From the NCBI GenBank assembly GCA_036504515.1, contig DASXVA010000012.1, forward strand, positions 1 through 64,000: 64,000 bases of DNA, in the 5' to 3' direction. Under the pieces are notes generated by a model. The model searched no databases, had not been told where the DNA came from, and saw nothing but the letters and a program-made list of their open reading frames with translations. Shown here piece after piece: positions 15,266 to 23,491 of this stretch; the stretch's first letter is position 1, and each line of letters opens with the position of its first letter. The position numbers and the translations under genes were made by a program. This stretch comes from AWTP1-18 sp036504515. Lineage in GTDB: Bacteria > Pseudomonadota > Gammaproteobacteria > Burkholderiales > Rhodocyclaceae.

Positions 15266-16246
15266 ATGAGTGACAAACTGGCGCCACAGCGATACCATTC
15301 AAGCGTTACCCAATGGCTCAAAAACCCAGCCATGAGCGCTTTACCTGACTTTGCCGGATTGCGGCGCCTCCTGTCTTTGCACCAGTACTCCGAATTCCTC
15401 GATGGCTTCGATGGGGTGTATGACGCTATGGACCATGCGGATCGCACGCTACTCAGGGTGTTGGCCGGGGATGGGCTGGTGCAGTGCCTGCATCGGGATG
15501 AGCCACCGGAGGCTGGGATCGCCAGCCGCTTTTTCCAGCTTCTTGCGGCCGGCAAGGTCGAGCTACCTGACAATTTCACCAGCCAGTTAGCAGGTCGATC
15601 TCACCCAGCAGAGGGAGAGGCGAGGCCCCCGACTGAAAGGCGACCCAATGAACCCGTGCGGCGGGCACTGCCGCCAACAAGCAAGGATGCCGATCACCGC
15701 GACCGAACCATCATCCGGACTAAACGGGTGATTCAGGTGATGGACTACCAGTGGGGGAGTTATTCGGTTTCCGATGCTCTGGGGCTTCGGCAGTCAGTAT
15801 TTCGGTCCCAGCAGGAGAAATGCTTTCTGCGGGCGCTTTCCCTCCGATTCCCAGGGCTGACGGCGCTGCCGAATTACCCCCTGGACCAGATTGCCGACTT
15901 CGACAAGCTCCAGTCAGTCCTGGATCCCAGGACCGTCAGCTACGGTCGGCGGTGTCGGATTGATGCGTTGCTGGTGATTCCTGACGAAGGCGACCCAGTG
16001 GCTGCCTTTGAATTGGACAGTGATTTCCACGATTCAGCGGAGGCCAAACAGCGGGACGAGTTGAAGGATCGGTTACTGCAGGTGGTCGGTATTCCGCTGT
16101 TCAGGCTTCGGGCCCAGGAGAACTCGACCATGGATACCGATGAGTGGTACGCCTTGCTGACGGAAGAGGTCCTGGACCGTGTTTCCTGTGGCGAGAAAAT
16201 CCGGAGCCGGCGGTTTTATTCGTCACTGGTGCCAGCCGGTGGCTAG
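15266..16246 (+). CDS. DUF2726 domain protein
   Basis: This encodes 326 residues. The C-terminal third (about 185-310) matches DUF2726, a predicted nuclease-like fold: RIDALLVIPDEGDPVAAFELD followed by FHDSAEAKQRDELKDRLLQVVGIPLFRL (each shown in part). The D...E-x-D/K arrangement is that expected of the PD-(D/E)xK superfamily. The N-terminal half is unassigned and includes a Pro/Arg-rich linker at about 115-145. It lies beside an XRE regulator in an accessory region. The activity is not established. Confidence 0.72.
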   Translation: MSDKLAPQRYHSSVTQWLKNPAMSALPDFAGLRRLLSLHQYSEFLDGFDGVYDAMDHADRTLLRVLAGDGLVQCLHRDEPPEAGIASRFFQLLAAGKVELPDNFTSQLAGRSHPAEGEARPPTERRPNEPVRRALPPTSKDADHRDRTIIRTKRVIQVMDYQWGSYSVSDALGLRQSVFRSQQEKCFLRALSLRFPGLTALPNYPLDQIADFDKLQSVLDPRTVSYGRRCRIDALLVIPDEGDPVAAFELDSDFHDSAEAKQRDELKDRLLQVVGIPLFRLRAQENSTMDTDEWYALLTEEVLDRVSCGEKIRSRRFYSSLVPAGG

Positions 16247-16258
16247 CGCCCAAACCCA

Positions 16259-16918
16259 TTAAAACGGCGGTTTTGACTCGATACTGATCAGTTTGCCTGT
16301 ATCCGGATCAAGAAACTCGATAAAGCAGGCATGTAGCATCAGGCGATCAGACTTTGCCCGCGATTCTTCCGTTCCGTAGAGGTCATCGCCCAAGATGGGG
16401 TGGCCAGCGGACTCCATATGAACCCGGAGTTGATGAGAGCGACCGGTAACCGGCTCCAAATCAACTCGTGCGGTATCGGCGTCTGTACTGAGGACACGGT
16501 AGCGGGTTAGGCTGGGGCGGCCGTCAATATGGTCGACTTTCTGCTTGGGGCGATTGGGCCAATCCACAATCATTGGCAGGTTCACTTCACCTTCAGTACC
16601 CGGTGCCCATTGTCCATCCACCAAGGCTTGGTAGCGCTTGCTGACCTTGCGATTCTGGAAAAGGATGCTCAGTTCCCGTTGATACTTGGGGCCGCGGCCC
16701 ATGACGACGATGCCGGATGTGGCAAGGTCGAGCCGGTGCACGGTCATAGCATCCGGGAATTCGGTTTGTACCCGGGAGAGTAGGCAGTCGGCACGATCAT
16801 CGCCGCGACCGGGGACGGTCAGTAAGCCAGCAGGCTTTTCCAGAATGATCAGTTGCTTTGAAACGTACAGGACCGTGAGGCCCTGGTGAGGAGGGGGCCG
16901 GTAGACAAATTCAGACAT
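16259..16918 (-). CDS. RluA-family pseudouridine synthase (copy 1)
   Basis: This encodes 219 residues from the ATG at 16918 (SEFVYRPPP). RluA-type enzymes isomerise uridine in 23S rRNA and/or tRNA. The catalytic motif HRLDLATSG holds Asp64; VPGRGDDRADCL and GRSHQLRVHM are also present. The length fits RluA proper (219 in E. coli). A second RluA-like gene on the opposite strand at 17739-18401 is about three-quarters identical in protein, and both keep all motifs. Which one is the housekeeping enzyme cannot be told from the sequence. Confidence 0.88.
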   Translation of the reverse strand: MSEFVYRPPPHQGLTVLYVSKQLIILEKPAGLLTVPGRGDDRADCLLSRVQTEFPDAMTVHRLDLATSGIVVMGRGPKYQRELSILFQNRKVSKRYQALVDGQWAPGTEGEVNLPMIVDWPNRPKQKVDHIDGRPSLTRYRVLSTDADTARVDLEPVTGRSHQLRVHMESAGHPILGDDLYGTEESRAKSDRLMLHACFIEFLDPDTGKLISIESKPPF

Positions 16919-16989
16919 GAGCAGGATTGTCTCATGAGCATGAAGGCGCTGTCGGTCATGCGATAGGAGTGGAAAAGAAAGTAGGCGAA

Positions 16990-17007
16990 TGTCCCAACGT
17001 TGGGACA
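16990..17007. promoter_or_regulatory. Perfect 18-bp palindrome, operator-like
   Basis: TGTCCCAACGTTGGGACA is exactly self-complementary and has no spacer. It lies 72 bp upstream of the RluA copy 1 start on the minus strand. The half-site TGTCCCAAC resembles those of dimeric repressors or activators. No regulator can be named. Confidence 0.4.
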
Positions 17008-17096
17008 ACTAGCGATTTGAGTTATCGAACCGTTGGTGGGTTAGTCCTAGGCGAAATTTCTAACAGCATGAATTTAAATAGAATTGCTAATGAAGT

Positions 17097-17262
17097 TGCC
17101 CATTCCCCAAAAATGTAAAATTGATCGGCCCTATGGAATTGAGCCGCATGAAAAATATGATGATCTCGGTTTGAAACCCGATAAATCCATGTGTATCCGC
17201 ACAAAAATTTTAGCTAATAGAACATCCAATCCAGTTAGTTTTACATTTTTGGGGGTTGGGCA
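17097..17262. mobile_element. 166-bp inverted-repeat element (MITE-like or IS21-type end remnant)
   Basis: The left end TGCCCATTCCCCAAAAATG... (from 17097) is repeated inverted at the right end (to 17262). TGCCCA, two mismatches, a perfect 16-bp core (17105-17120 with 17239-17254), then GG after a six-base gap are shared. The flanks GAAGT (17092-17096) and GAATT (17263-17267) match in 4 of 5 bases, like a worn target duplication. No transposase is inside. An IS21-family origin is a guess from the TG start and repeat length. Confidence 0.5.
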
Positions 17263-17280
17263 GAATTAGCCAGTTTATTT

Positions 17281-17628
17281 ATGGAAAAGATTCGTATCTT
17301 TCACAACCCACGCTGCGGCAAGAGTCGCAGTGCTTGCAGCTTGCTTGCTGAAAACGGTATTGATGCCGATGTGGTGGAATATCTCAAAACACCACCAAGT
17401 AAAGATGAACTGGCGACTATCGTTAAACAGCTAGGAATTCGCCCCGAAGAATTGATCCGTCACAGTGAGACAGTTTTCAAGGAACTGTACGCAGGAAAAG
17501 TCCTTAGCGATACCGAATGGCTTGAGGCCATGGTCAGCCATCCCATCCTGATTGAGCGTCCTATCGTTATCAAAGGAAATCGAGCAGTCATTGGCCGACC
17601 ACCAGAAAGAGTTTTGGAACTGCTTTGA
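17281..17628 (+). CDS. arsC: ArsC-family (glutaredoxin-dependent) arsenate reductase-like protein
   Basis: This encodes 115 residues of the ArsC/YffB/Spx thioredoxin-fold family. The active-site Cys12 lies in HNPRCGKSRSA, and the conserved arginine region reads ERPIVIKGNRAVIGRPPERV. True ArsC reduces arsenate to arsenite with glutaredoxin. YfgD-type relatives have the same motifs and unknown substrates, and no arsenite pump or ArsR is nearby, so arsenate specificity is uncertain. It starts 18 bp after the right end of the inverted-repeat element, so its promoter may lie inside that element. Confidence 0.8.
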   Translation: MEKIRIFHNPRCGKSRSACSLLAENGIDADVVEYLKTPPSKDELATIVKQLGIRPEELIRHSETVFKELYAGKVLSDTEWLEAMVSHPILIERPIVIKGNRAVIGRPPERVLELL

Positions 17629-17738
17629 TGCTGGAAGCGGTGGAGTTACTACAAGCCAGCTTTTAGATACTGCCGTATCTGAGTCAACCCATAATTTGAC
17701 ATAATATACATTATCGGACGTTTGATATAATTTGGCTC

Positions 17739-18401
17739 ATGCCTGAGTTTCGATACCAACCGCCAGCCCATGAGGGTTTACGCATTCTCCATCTGTCAAA
17801 ACAGGTGATCGTGCTGGACAAACCTTATGGCCTATTAACCGTTCCAGGCCGTGGTGATGACCGGGCGGATTGCTTGCTCAGCCGTGTTCAACTGGAATTT
17901 CCGGATGCAATGATTGTGCATAGGCTGGATCTCGCAACCTCGGGCATCGTCGTCATGGGTCGTGGCCCCAAGTATCAGCGGGAACTGAGCATCCTGTTTC
18001 AAGACCGCAAGGTCAATAAACGGTATCAGGCCTTGGTGGATGAAAAACTTCTGGAACCCGAAGGCGAAGTTAATCTTCCCATGATTGTGGACTGGCCCAA
18101 CCGCCCTAAACAAAAGGTCGATTATCAAGAAGGCCGTCCTAGTCTGACGCGCTACAAGCTGCTTTCCTACGACGAAGTACAGGACGCATCCCGTGTCGAA
18201 CTGGAACCGGTTACAGGCAGATCACACCAGCTGCGGGTCCACATGGAAGCCTTGGGAAACCCGATATTGGGCGACGATCTTTACGGTACAGAACAATCCC
18301 GAGCTAAAGCGCCGCGCCTGATGCTGCATGCCAGCTATTTGGAGCTTCCCCATCCGGCGACAGGGAAGCTGCTTCAGGTTCAGTCAGAAGTGCCCTTTTG
18401 A
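17739..18401 (+). CDS. rluA: RluA-family pseudouridine synthase (copy 2)
   Basis: This encodes 220 residues with catalytic Asp64 (HRLDLATSG) and the VPGRGDDRADCL and GRSHQLRVHM blocks unchanged from the paralogue at 16259-16918. The two genes are transcribed away from each other, with arsC and a mobile-element remnant between them. Their nucleotide sequences differ more than their proteins, so the duplication is old or one copy came by transfer. The upstream 50 bp are AT-rich with TATAAT at 17726-17731, only 7 bp before the ATG. Dual 23S rRNA/tRNA modification is known for RluA but not shown here. Confidence 0.88.
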   Translation: MPEFRYQPPAHEGLRILHLSKQVIVLDKPYGLLTVPGRGDDRADCLLSRVQLEFPDAMIVHRLDLATSGIVVMGRGPKYQRELSILFQDRKVNKRYQALVDEKLLEPEGEVNLPMIVDWPNRPKQKVDYQEGRPSLTRYKLLSYDEVQDASRVELEPVTGRSHQLRVHMEALGNPILGDDLYGTEQSRAKAPRLMLHASYLELPHPATGKLLQVQSEVPF

Positions 18402-18404
18402 ACT

Positions 18405-20213
18405 TCACTCAAGCCAAAAGTCGTCAGCGAGGGCTGTGACCGAAGTTGCACCATTGGTCACCTCTTCGGCCAATGCTGCTGCCTGAGGTAGGATGTGCTG
18501 AGCAAAGAAAAGCGCCACCGCGATCTTTTCCTTGAGGAAAGTCGGGCTATAAGCTGACCCGCCCGAGGCAAGGTGCTTGTTGGCAGCCAAGGCAGCAGAC
18601 GCCATCTGCCAGCCCCCCAGTACTGCCCCTGCTTGGTAAAGATAAGGAACGGCACCCGTCAGCACACCAGCTACATCCTTACGCAAGTTCGTGGCGATCC
18701 AAAGGGTGGACCGGGAAAGGGTTTCCGCTGCAACAGCCAGCTTGAGACCAATGGCTTTCAGGGAGTCATTACCGGAAGCACTGCATTCGGTGGCGGTCTG
18801 CTGCACAAGACTAAACAGATAGCGAGCCGTCGCACCTTCGTCCCGCATCAGCTTGCGGAAGACCAAGTCATTGGCCTGAATGCCTGTGGTGCCTTCGTAA
18901 ATGGTGGTGATACGGGCATCCCGTAAATGCTGGGCAGCGCCGGTTTCTTCGATGTAGCCCATGCCACCATGAACTTGCACGCCAAGGGATGCCACATCAA
19001 CACCCATTTCAGTCGCCCAGCCCTTGACCACAGGAATCAGAAACTCCGCTTGCAACAGATAACGTTTCCGTTCTTCCGCATCAGGATGGGCATGGGAACG
19101 GTCCAGCCAGGAAGCCGTCAAGTAAGCCAGACTTCGAGCCGCCTCAACACGGGAACGCATGGACAGCAGCGTGCGTTTGATTTCCGGGTGGTGAATGATG
19201 GCCACGCCATCCTTGCCGGTCACCGCATCCCGACCTTGAACACGGTCCCGTGCATAGCCCAGGGCCTGCTGATAGGCCCGCTCACCGATGGCAACCCCTT
19301 GCAGACCAACGCCTAGCCGGGCTTCGTTCATCATGATGAACATGTACTCAAGGCCCCGGTGGGGTTTGCCTACCAGATAACCGATCGCACCACCCTGCTC
19401 CCCATAGGCCATAACGCAGGTGGGGCTGGCATGGATACCAAGCTTGTGTTCGATGGAAACGCACTGCACATCGTTGCGAGGGCCGAGGCTGCCATCTTCA
19501 TTGACGAGGAACTTGGGCACTACAAAGAGGGAAATACCCTTCACACCGGGAGGAGCGTCAGGCAGTCGGGCCAGCACTAGATGAATGATGTTATCGGCCA
19601 GATCGTGCTCGCCGTAGGTAATGAAAATCTTCTGGCCGAAAATCCGGTAGCAGCCATCTTCAGCCGGTTCCGCCTTTGACCGCAACAGGGCAAGATCGGA
19701 GCCAGCCTGGGGTTCCGTCAAATTCATGGTGCCAGTCCATTCACCGCTGACCAGTTTCGGCAAAAAGCGTTGTTTGAGCTTGTCATCGGCACAACGGTTG
19801 ATGGCCTCAATGGCGCCCGCCGTGAGCAAGGGACCAAGGGAAAAAGACAGGTTTGCCGAAGTCACCACTTCCTTGACCGCCATGGAAAGCACGCCGGGAA
19901 GCCCCTGACCACCGTATTCCACCGGTGAGCCGATACCATTCCAGCCGCCTTCGCAAAACTGACGATAGGCTTCCTTCCAGCCATCCGGGCTTGTCACGGT
20001 GCCATCGGGGCTGTGCTGACAGCCGGCCTTATCACCGATCCGGTTCAAGGGTGCGACAACGCCAGCAGCAAAACGACCGCCCTCTTCCACGATGGCATCA
20101 GCCACATCGGGCGTGGCATCTTCATAACCGGGAAGTTGGGAAATGGAAGCGAAGTCCGCCAGGGCATCCATGGCAAAACGGATGTCGGTAACGGGAGGCA
20201 AATAATCACTCAT
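18405..20213 (-). CDS. Acyl-CoA dehydrogenase (DmdC/AcdA-like, 602 aa)
   Basis: This encodes 602 residues from the ATG at 20213 (SDYLPPV), longer than classical 380-residue acyl-CoA dehydrogenases because of the extra C-terminal domain seen in DmdC-like members. It oxidises an acyl-CoA to the enoyl-CoA with FAD. Visible blocks are MNLTEPQAGSDLA at about 160, the flavin-binding FITYGEH region, and IYEGTTGIQANDL at about 460 with the likely catalytic Glu. It is the last gene of a minus-strand fatty-acid locus. Methylmercaptopropionyl-CoA specificity should not be assumed. Confidence 0.9.
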   Translation of the reverse strand: MSDYLPPVTDIRFAMDALADFASISQLPGYEDATPDVADAIVEEGGRFAAGVVAPLNRIGDKAGCQHSPDGTVTSPDGWKEAYRQFCEGGWNGIGSPVEYGGQGLPGVLSMAVKEVVTSANLSFSLGPLLTAGAIEAINRCADDKLKQRFLPKLVSGEWTGTMNLTEPQAGSDLALLRSKAEPAEDGCYRIFGQKIFITYGEHDLADNIIHLVLARLPDAPPGVKGISLFVVPKFLVNEDGSLGPRNDVQCVSIEHKLGIHASPTCVMAYGEQGGAIGYLVGKPHRGLEYMFIMMNEARLGVGLQGVAIGERAYQQALGYARDRVQGRDAVTGKDGVAIIHHPEIKRTLLSMRSRVEAARSLAYLTASWLDRSHAHPDAEERKRYLLQAEFLIPVVKGWATEMGVDVASLGVQVHGGMGYIEETGAAQHLRDARITTIYEGTTGIQANDLVFRKLMRDEGATARYLFSLVQQTATECSASGNDSLKAIGLKLAVAAETLSRSTLWIATNLRKDVAGVLTGAVPYLYQAGAVLGGWQMASAALAANKHLASGGSAYSPTFLKEKIAVALFFAQHILPQAAALAEEVTNGATSVTALADDFWLE

Positions 20214-20235
20214 GATGGGTTTCCTGAAATAGAGG

Positions 20236-21219
20236 TCAGAAGGAGGCGAAGGGCGCAACACGCGCAGCCATCTGCGCCCTGGCTTCTTGATATTCGGTTT
20301 TGAGTTGTTCAATCAGGGTGGCGACATCCAGCACCTTGTCCACCAGACCGATGCCCTGCCCTGCTCCCCAGATGTCGCGCCAGGCCTTAGCTTCAGCGGC
20401 CTTGCTGCCAAAATCCATGGAGCTTTTGTCCCGCTGGGGCAAGTTGTCAGGATCCAGCCCTGCTGCCTTGACGCTGGCTTTCAGATAGTTGCCGGCAACC
20501 CCCGTGAAATAAGGGGTGTAGACAATGTCCTCGGCAGCACCTTCGACAATGGCCTTCTTGTAGGCTTCACTGGCGTTGGCTTCCCGGGTGGGAATGAAGC
20601 GGGTTCCCATGTAGGCCATATCGGCCCCCAGGGCCTGGGCGGCGAGAATGGAACGACCGTGACCAATGGCGCCGGAAAGAATAATGGGGCCGTCGTAAAA
20701 GCGCCGCACCTCATTGACCAGGGCGAAGGGACTCAAGGTTCCGGCATGACCGCCAGCGCCGGCACAGACCAGGATCAATCCATCGACGCCGGCTTCCAGC
20801 GCCTTTTCTGCGTGACGAACGCTGATCACATCATGAAAAACCAGACCGCCGTAGCCATGGACGTGGGGCACGATGGCATCGGGAGCCCGCAGGCTGGTGA
20901 TGATGATGGGCACCTTGTGTTCGACACAAACCTGCATGTCCTGCTCAAGGCGCGTGTTGCTTTGGTGAATGATCTGGTTCACCGCATAGGGTGCAACAAG
21001 TCGGCTAGGGTCAGCTTTCCGTGCCTCGGCCAGGGCTGTTTCTATCTGGGTCAACCACTGCCCAAGCGTCTCCTGAGGGCGAGCATTCAAGGCAGGAAAG
21101 CTGCCTACGATGCCGCCCAGACACTGGGCAATCACCAGTTCCGGGTTGGATACGATGAACATGGGCGAAGCTATCACCGGCAGTGACAGCCGCCCTTGGA
21201 GCGTAGCGGGGATGGGCAC
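20236..21219 (-). CDS. Nitronate monooxygenase family FMN protein
   Basis: This encodes 327 residues of a TIM-barrel FMN enzyme related to nitronate monooxygenase and FabK. It shows SPMFIVSNPELVIAQ at the N-terminus, CAGAGGHAG at about 150-158 with the conserved His, and LSGAIGHG with ALGADMAYMGTRF for the phosphate site. The family oxidises alkyl nitronates or reduces enoyl substrates. Inside a beta-oxidation locus an enoyl-related role is possible. It lies 2 bp after the FadD gene and 22 bp before the dehydrogenase, so is cotranscribed. Confidence 0.88.
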   Translation of the reverse strand: MPIPATLQGRLSLPVIASPMFIVSNPELVIAQCLGGIVGSFPALNARPQETLGQWLTQIETALAEARKADPSRLVAPYAVNQIIHQSNTRLEQDMQVCVEHKVPIIITSLRAPDAIVPHVHGYGGLVFHDVISVRHAEKALEAGVDGLILVCAGAGGHAGTLSPFALVNEVRRFYDGPIILSGAIGHGRSILAAQALGADMAYMGTRFIPTREANASEAYKKAIVEGAAEDIVYTPYFTGVAGNYLKASVKAAGLDPDNLPQRDKSSMDFGSKAAEAKAWRDIWGAGQGIGLVDKVLDVATLIEQLKTEYQEARAQMAARVAPFASF

Positions 21220-21221
21220 GA

Positions 21222-22883
21222 TCAGGCTCCTTCTTTCAGGGCGCGACGCAGAATCTTGCCCACATTGGTTTTCGGCAGGTCATGGCGAAACTCCACATGA
21301 CGAGGCACCTTGTAGCCCGTCAACTCCTTGCGGCAGTGGGCAATCAGCGCTTCGGCAGTCAGGTCAGGATTCTTCCGCACCACAAAAATCTTCACGGCCT
21401 CGCCGGAGTGTTCGTCCGCCACGCCAATGGCGGCGACTTCCATCACATCGGGATGGAGGATCACGGCAGACTCCACCTCGTTGGGATACACATTGAAACC
21501 GGACACCAGAATCATGTCCTTCTTGCGATCCACCAAAAAGATGTAGCCCTTCTCATCGATGTAGCCCAGGTCGCCAGTGCGGAGAAAACCATCGTCGCCC
21601 AAGACAAAGGAGGTTTCATCGGCACGATGCCAATAGCCCTTGGTGACCTGGGGGCCGCGAATGCAGATTTCTCCCACTTGGCCCTGAACCACCTCGTGAC
21701 CGTCGTCGCCGCGGATCACCACTTCCGTCGAAGAAATCGGCAGGCCGATGGAGCCGTTGAAACCGGCCAAGTTCAAGGGATTAATCGTTGCAGCGGGAGA
21801 AGTCTCGGTCAGGCCATAGGCCTGGGCCAGGGGCTTGCCCGTGACCTTTTCCCAACGATCGGCAACGGCCTGCTGTACAGCCATGCCACCGCCGAGGGTA
21901 AGCCGCAGCGTAGAAAAATCGAGTTTGAGAAAGTCGGGATTGTTGAGCAGCGCGTTGAACAGGGTATTCACCCCGGTCACGGCGGTGAAGGGATATTTGC
22001 TCATTTCCTTGATCATGCCGGGAATATCCCGGGCATTGACGATGAGCAGATTGCAGGCGCCGATCATGAGGAAGGTCAGGCAATTCGCCGTCAAAGCGAA
22101 GATGTGATACAGCGGCAACGCCGTGACGATCAGCTCTTTGCCCTCCCGTACCGCAGGGCTGATCCAGGCTTCCGCCTGAAGCACATTGGAAACGATGTTG
22201 CGATGGCTCAGCATGGCGCCCTTGGCAACACCCGTAGTACCACCGGTGTACTGAAGGAAAGCCAGATCCTCGGGATGCAGGTCTACTCGCTTGAACGTTT
22301 GCCGTCCACCTTCCGCCAGCACCTTGGGAAAGTTGAGTACATCGGGAATGGACCAGGCCGGAATGACCTTTTTCACCCGACGCAAAACAAAGTTGATGGC
22401 CCTGCCCTTCACATGCCCAAGCATGTCTCCCACCGTCGTGATCACGACATGCTTGAGGTCGGTATGGGGCAAAGCTTCCTGCAAGGTCGCGGCGAAGTTT
22501 TCCACCACCACGATGGTTTCCGCTCCGGAATCCTTCAGCTGATGGGCCAGCTCCCGGGGGGTATAAAGTGGATTGCAGTTCACCGCCACGCAGCCCGCCC
22601 GCAAGGCACCGAACAGACAAATGGGATATTGCAACAGATTGGGCATCATCAATGCCACCCGGGACCCCTTCCCCAGCCCCCGGCTTTGCAACCAGGCGGC
22701 AAAATCCTGGGACAGACGATCAAGCTGGCCATAGGTCAGCTCGCGCCCCATGCTGATATAAGCCACCTGATCGGCGTACTTGGTAAAACTTTCTTCCAGC
22801 ATGCTGACCAGCGAGGGATATCGGTTCGGGTCAATCTCCGCGGGAACCCCATCGGGATAACTCTTGAGCCAGGTTTTTTCCAT
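21222..22883 (-). CDS. fadD: Long-chain fatty acid-CoA ligase
   Basis: This encodes 553 residues with a strong ribosome site (AGGAGGAACC) before the ATG. It activates fatty acids to acyl-CoA by way of an acyl-adenylate. AMP-binding motifs are YTGGTTGVAKGAMLSH at about 210, GLTETSPAA at about 355, and LRTGDLGYIDEKGYIFLVDR near 430; the C-terminal Lys lies in KTNVGKILRR. Length matches E. coli FadD (561). It sits with fadA, fadB and fadE homologues in one block, so should feed them directly. Confidence 0.94.
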   Translation of the reverse strand: MEKTWLKSYPDGVPAEIDPNRYPSLVSMLEESFTKYADQVAYISMGRELTYGQLDRLSQDFAAWLQSRGLGKGSRVALMMPNLLQYPICLFGALRAGCVAVNCNPLYTPRELAHQLKDSGAETIVVVENFAATLQEALPHTDLKHVVITTVGDMLGHVKGRAINFVLRRVKKVIPAWSIPDVLNFPKVLAEGGRQTFKRVDLHPEDLAFLQYTGGTTGVAKGAMLSHRNIVSNVLQAEAWISPAVREGKELIVTALPLYHIFALTANCLTFLMIGACNLLIVNARDIPGMIKEMSKYPFTAVTGVNTLFNALLNNPDFLKLDFSTLRLTLGGGMAVQQAVADRWEKVTGKPLAQAYGLTETSPAATINPLNLAGFNGSIGLPISSTEVVIRGDDGHEVVQGQVGEICIRGPQVTKGYWHRADETSFVLGDDGFLRTGDLGYIDEKGYIFLVDRKKDMILVSGFNVYPNEVESAVILHPDVMEVAAIGVADEHSGEAVKIFVVRKNPDLTAEALIAHCRKELTGYKVPRHVEFRHDLPKTNVGKILRRALKEGA

Positions 22884-22921
22884 GGTTCCTCCTCTTTATT
22901 CTTTTATCTTGGCTTGCCGAC

Positions 22922-23491
22922 TTAACTGCCCAGCAATGCCTTTTTCAGTTTTTCATCCACCGGATGACTTCCCAGCCAGATCGATAACAAACGTCGGGCA
23001 TTGCGGCCTCCAGCCACGGTGCCACGGGCATCGCCATTCAGACTCACGGCCAATCCTTCCGGGGTGAAGTCCAAGGTCACGGTATCGCCCGTGCTGATTT
23101 TGTTGATACGGCGCATCAGAGCCCCCAACTGATCAAGGAAGGGTTGAAGGCTTGCCTGTTCACCTTCCTGCAGATTCGGCAACAGGCCGTCGAGCAAGGC
23201 GCTATGCAGCGTCTCGGCATCCAGGTCCCGCATCAGGCGCAGGTTGATTCTGGCGGGGTCGATGGACTCAAGAACAGAAGCGGCTGTTCCGGACTTCTGG
23301 GGAACATAAAGTGCCGCCACATAGACCTTGAAGAACAGCTTGGTCCTCAAACCGGCACCATTGAGCACCAACTCCCGACCATTGGCCGTGAGTCGGTCAT
23401 CCACACGAACACCGGCCACTTCCGCTGCCTGCAAGGAAGCAGACAGGGCTAAGGCGGCAATAAATAGGGCAATACCCGAGCGCTTTTTCAT
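22922..23491 (-). CDS. Secreted chalcone-isomerase-fold protein
   Basis: This encodes 189 residues with a signal peptide (residues 1-22, cleavage near LQA/AE). The mature part is a chalcone isomerase-like domain (Chalcone_3 type): EVAGVRVDDRLTANGRELVL, LRTKLFFKVYVAALYVP, then LRLMRDLDAETL. Bacterial members are not flavonoid enzymes. Plant relatives of this fold (FAP proteins) bind fatty acids, and its place in a fatty-acid locus suggests periplasmic fatty-acid binding (inference). It overlaps the upstream DUF4442 gene by 4 bp (ATGA). Confidence 0.83.
   Translation of the reverse strand: MKKRSGIALFIAALALSASLQAAEVAGVRVDDRLTANGRELVLNGAGLRTKLFFKVYVAALYVPQKSGTAASVLESIDPARINLRLMRDLDAETLHSALLDGLLPNLQEGEQASLQPFLDQLGALMRRINKISTGDTVTLDFTPEGLAVSLNGDARGTVAGGRNARRLLSIWLGSHPVDEKLKKALLGS

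Larger units (their letters stand above)
16919..17280. other. Intergenic region with a palindrome and a small inverted-repeat element
   Basis: This 362-bp region between the RluA copy 1 and arsC-like genes contains no gene. It holds an 18-bp perfect palindrome at 16990-17007 and a 166-bp element with terminal inverted repeats at 17097-17262. Both are listed separately. Confidence 0.6.

Noticed and set aside
17281..17628. The ArsC-like gene as part of an ars operon
   Set aside because: No arsR, arsB, acr3 or arsH-like gene is adjacent. It stands alone between a mobile-element remnant and a pseudouridine synthase gene.
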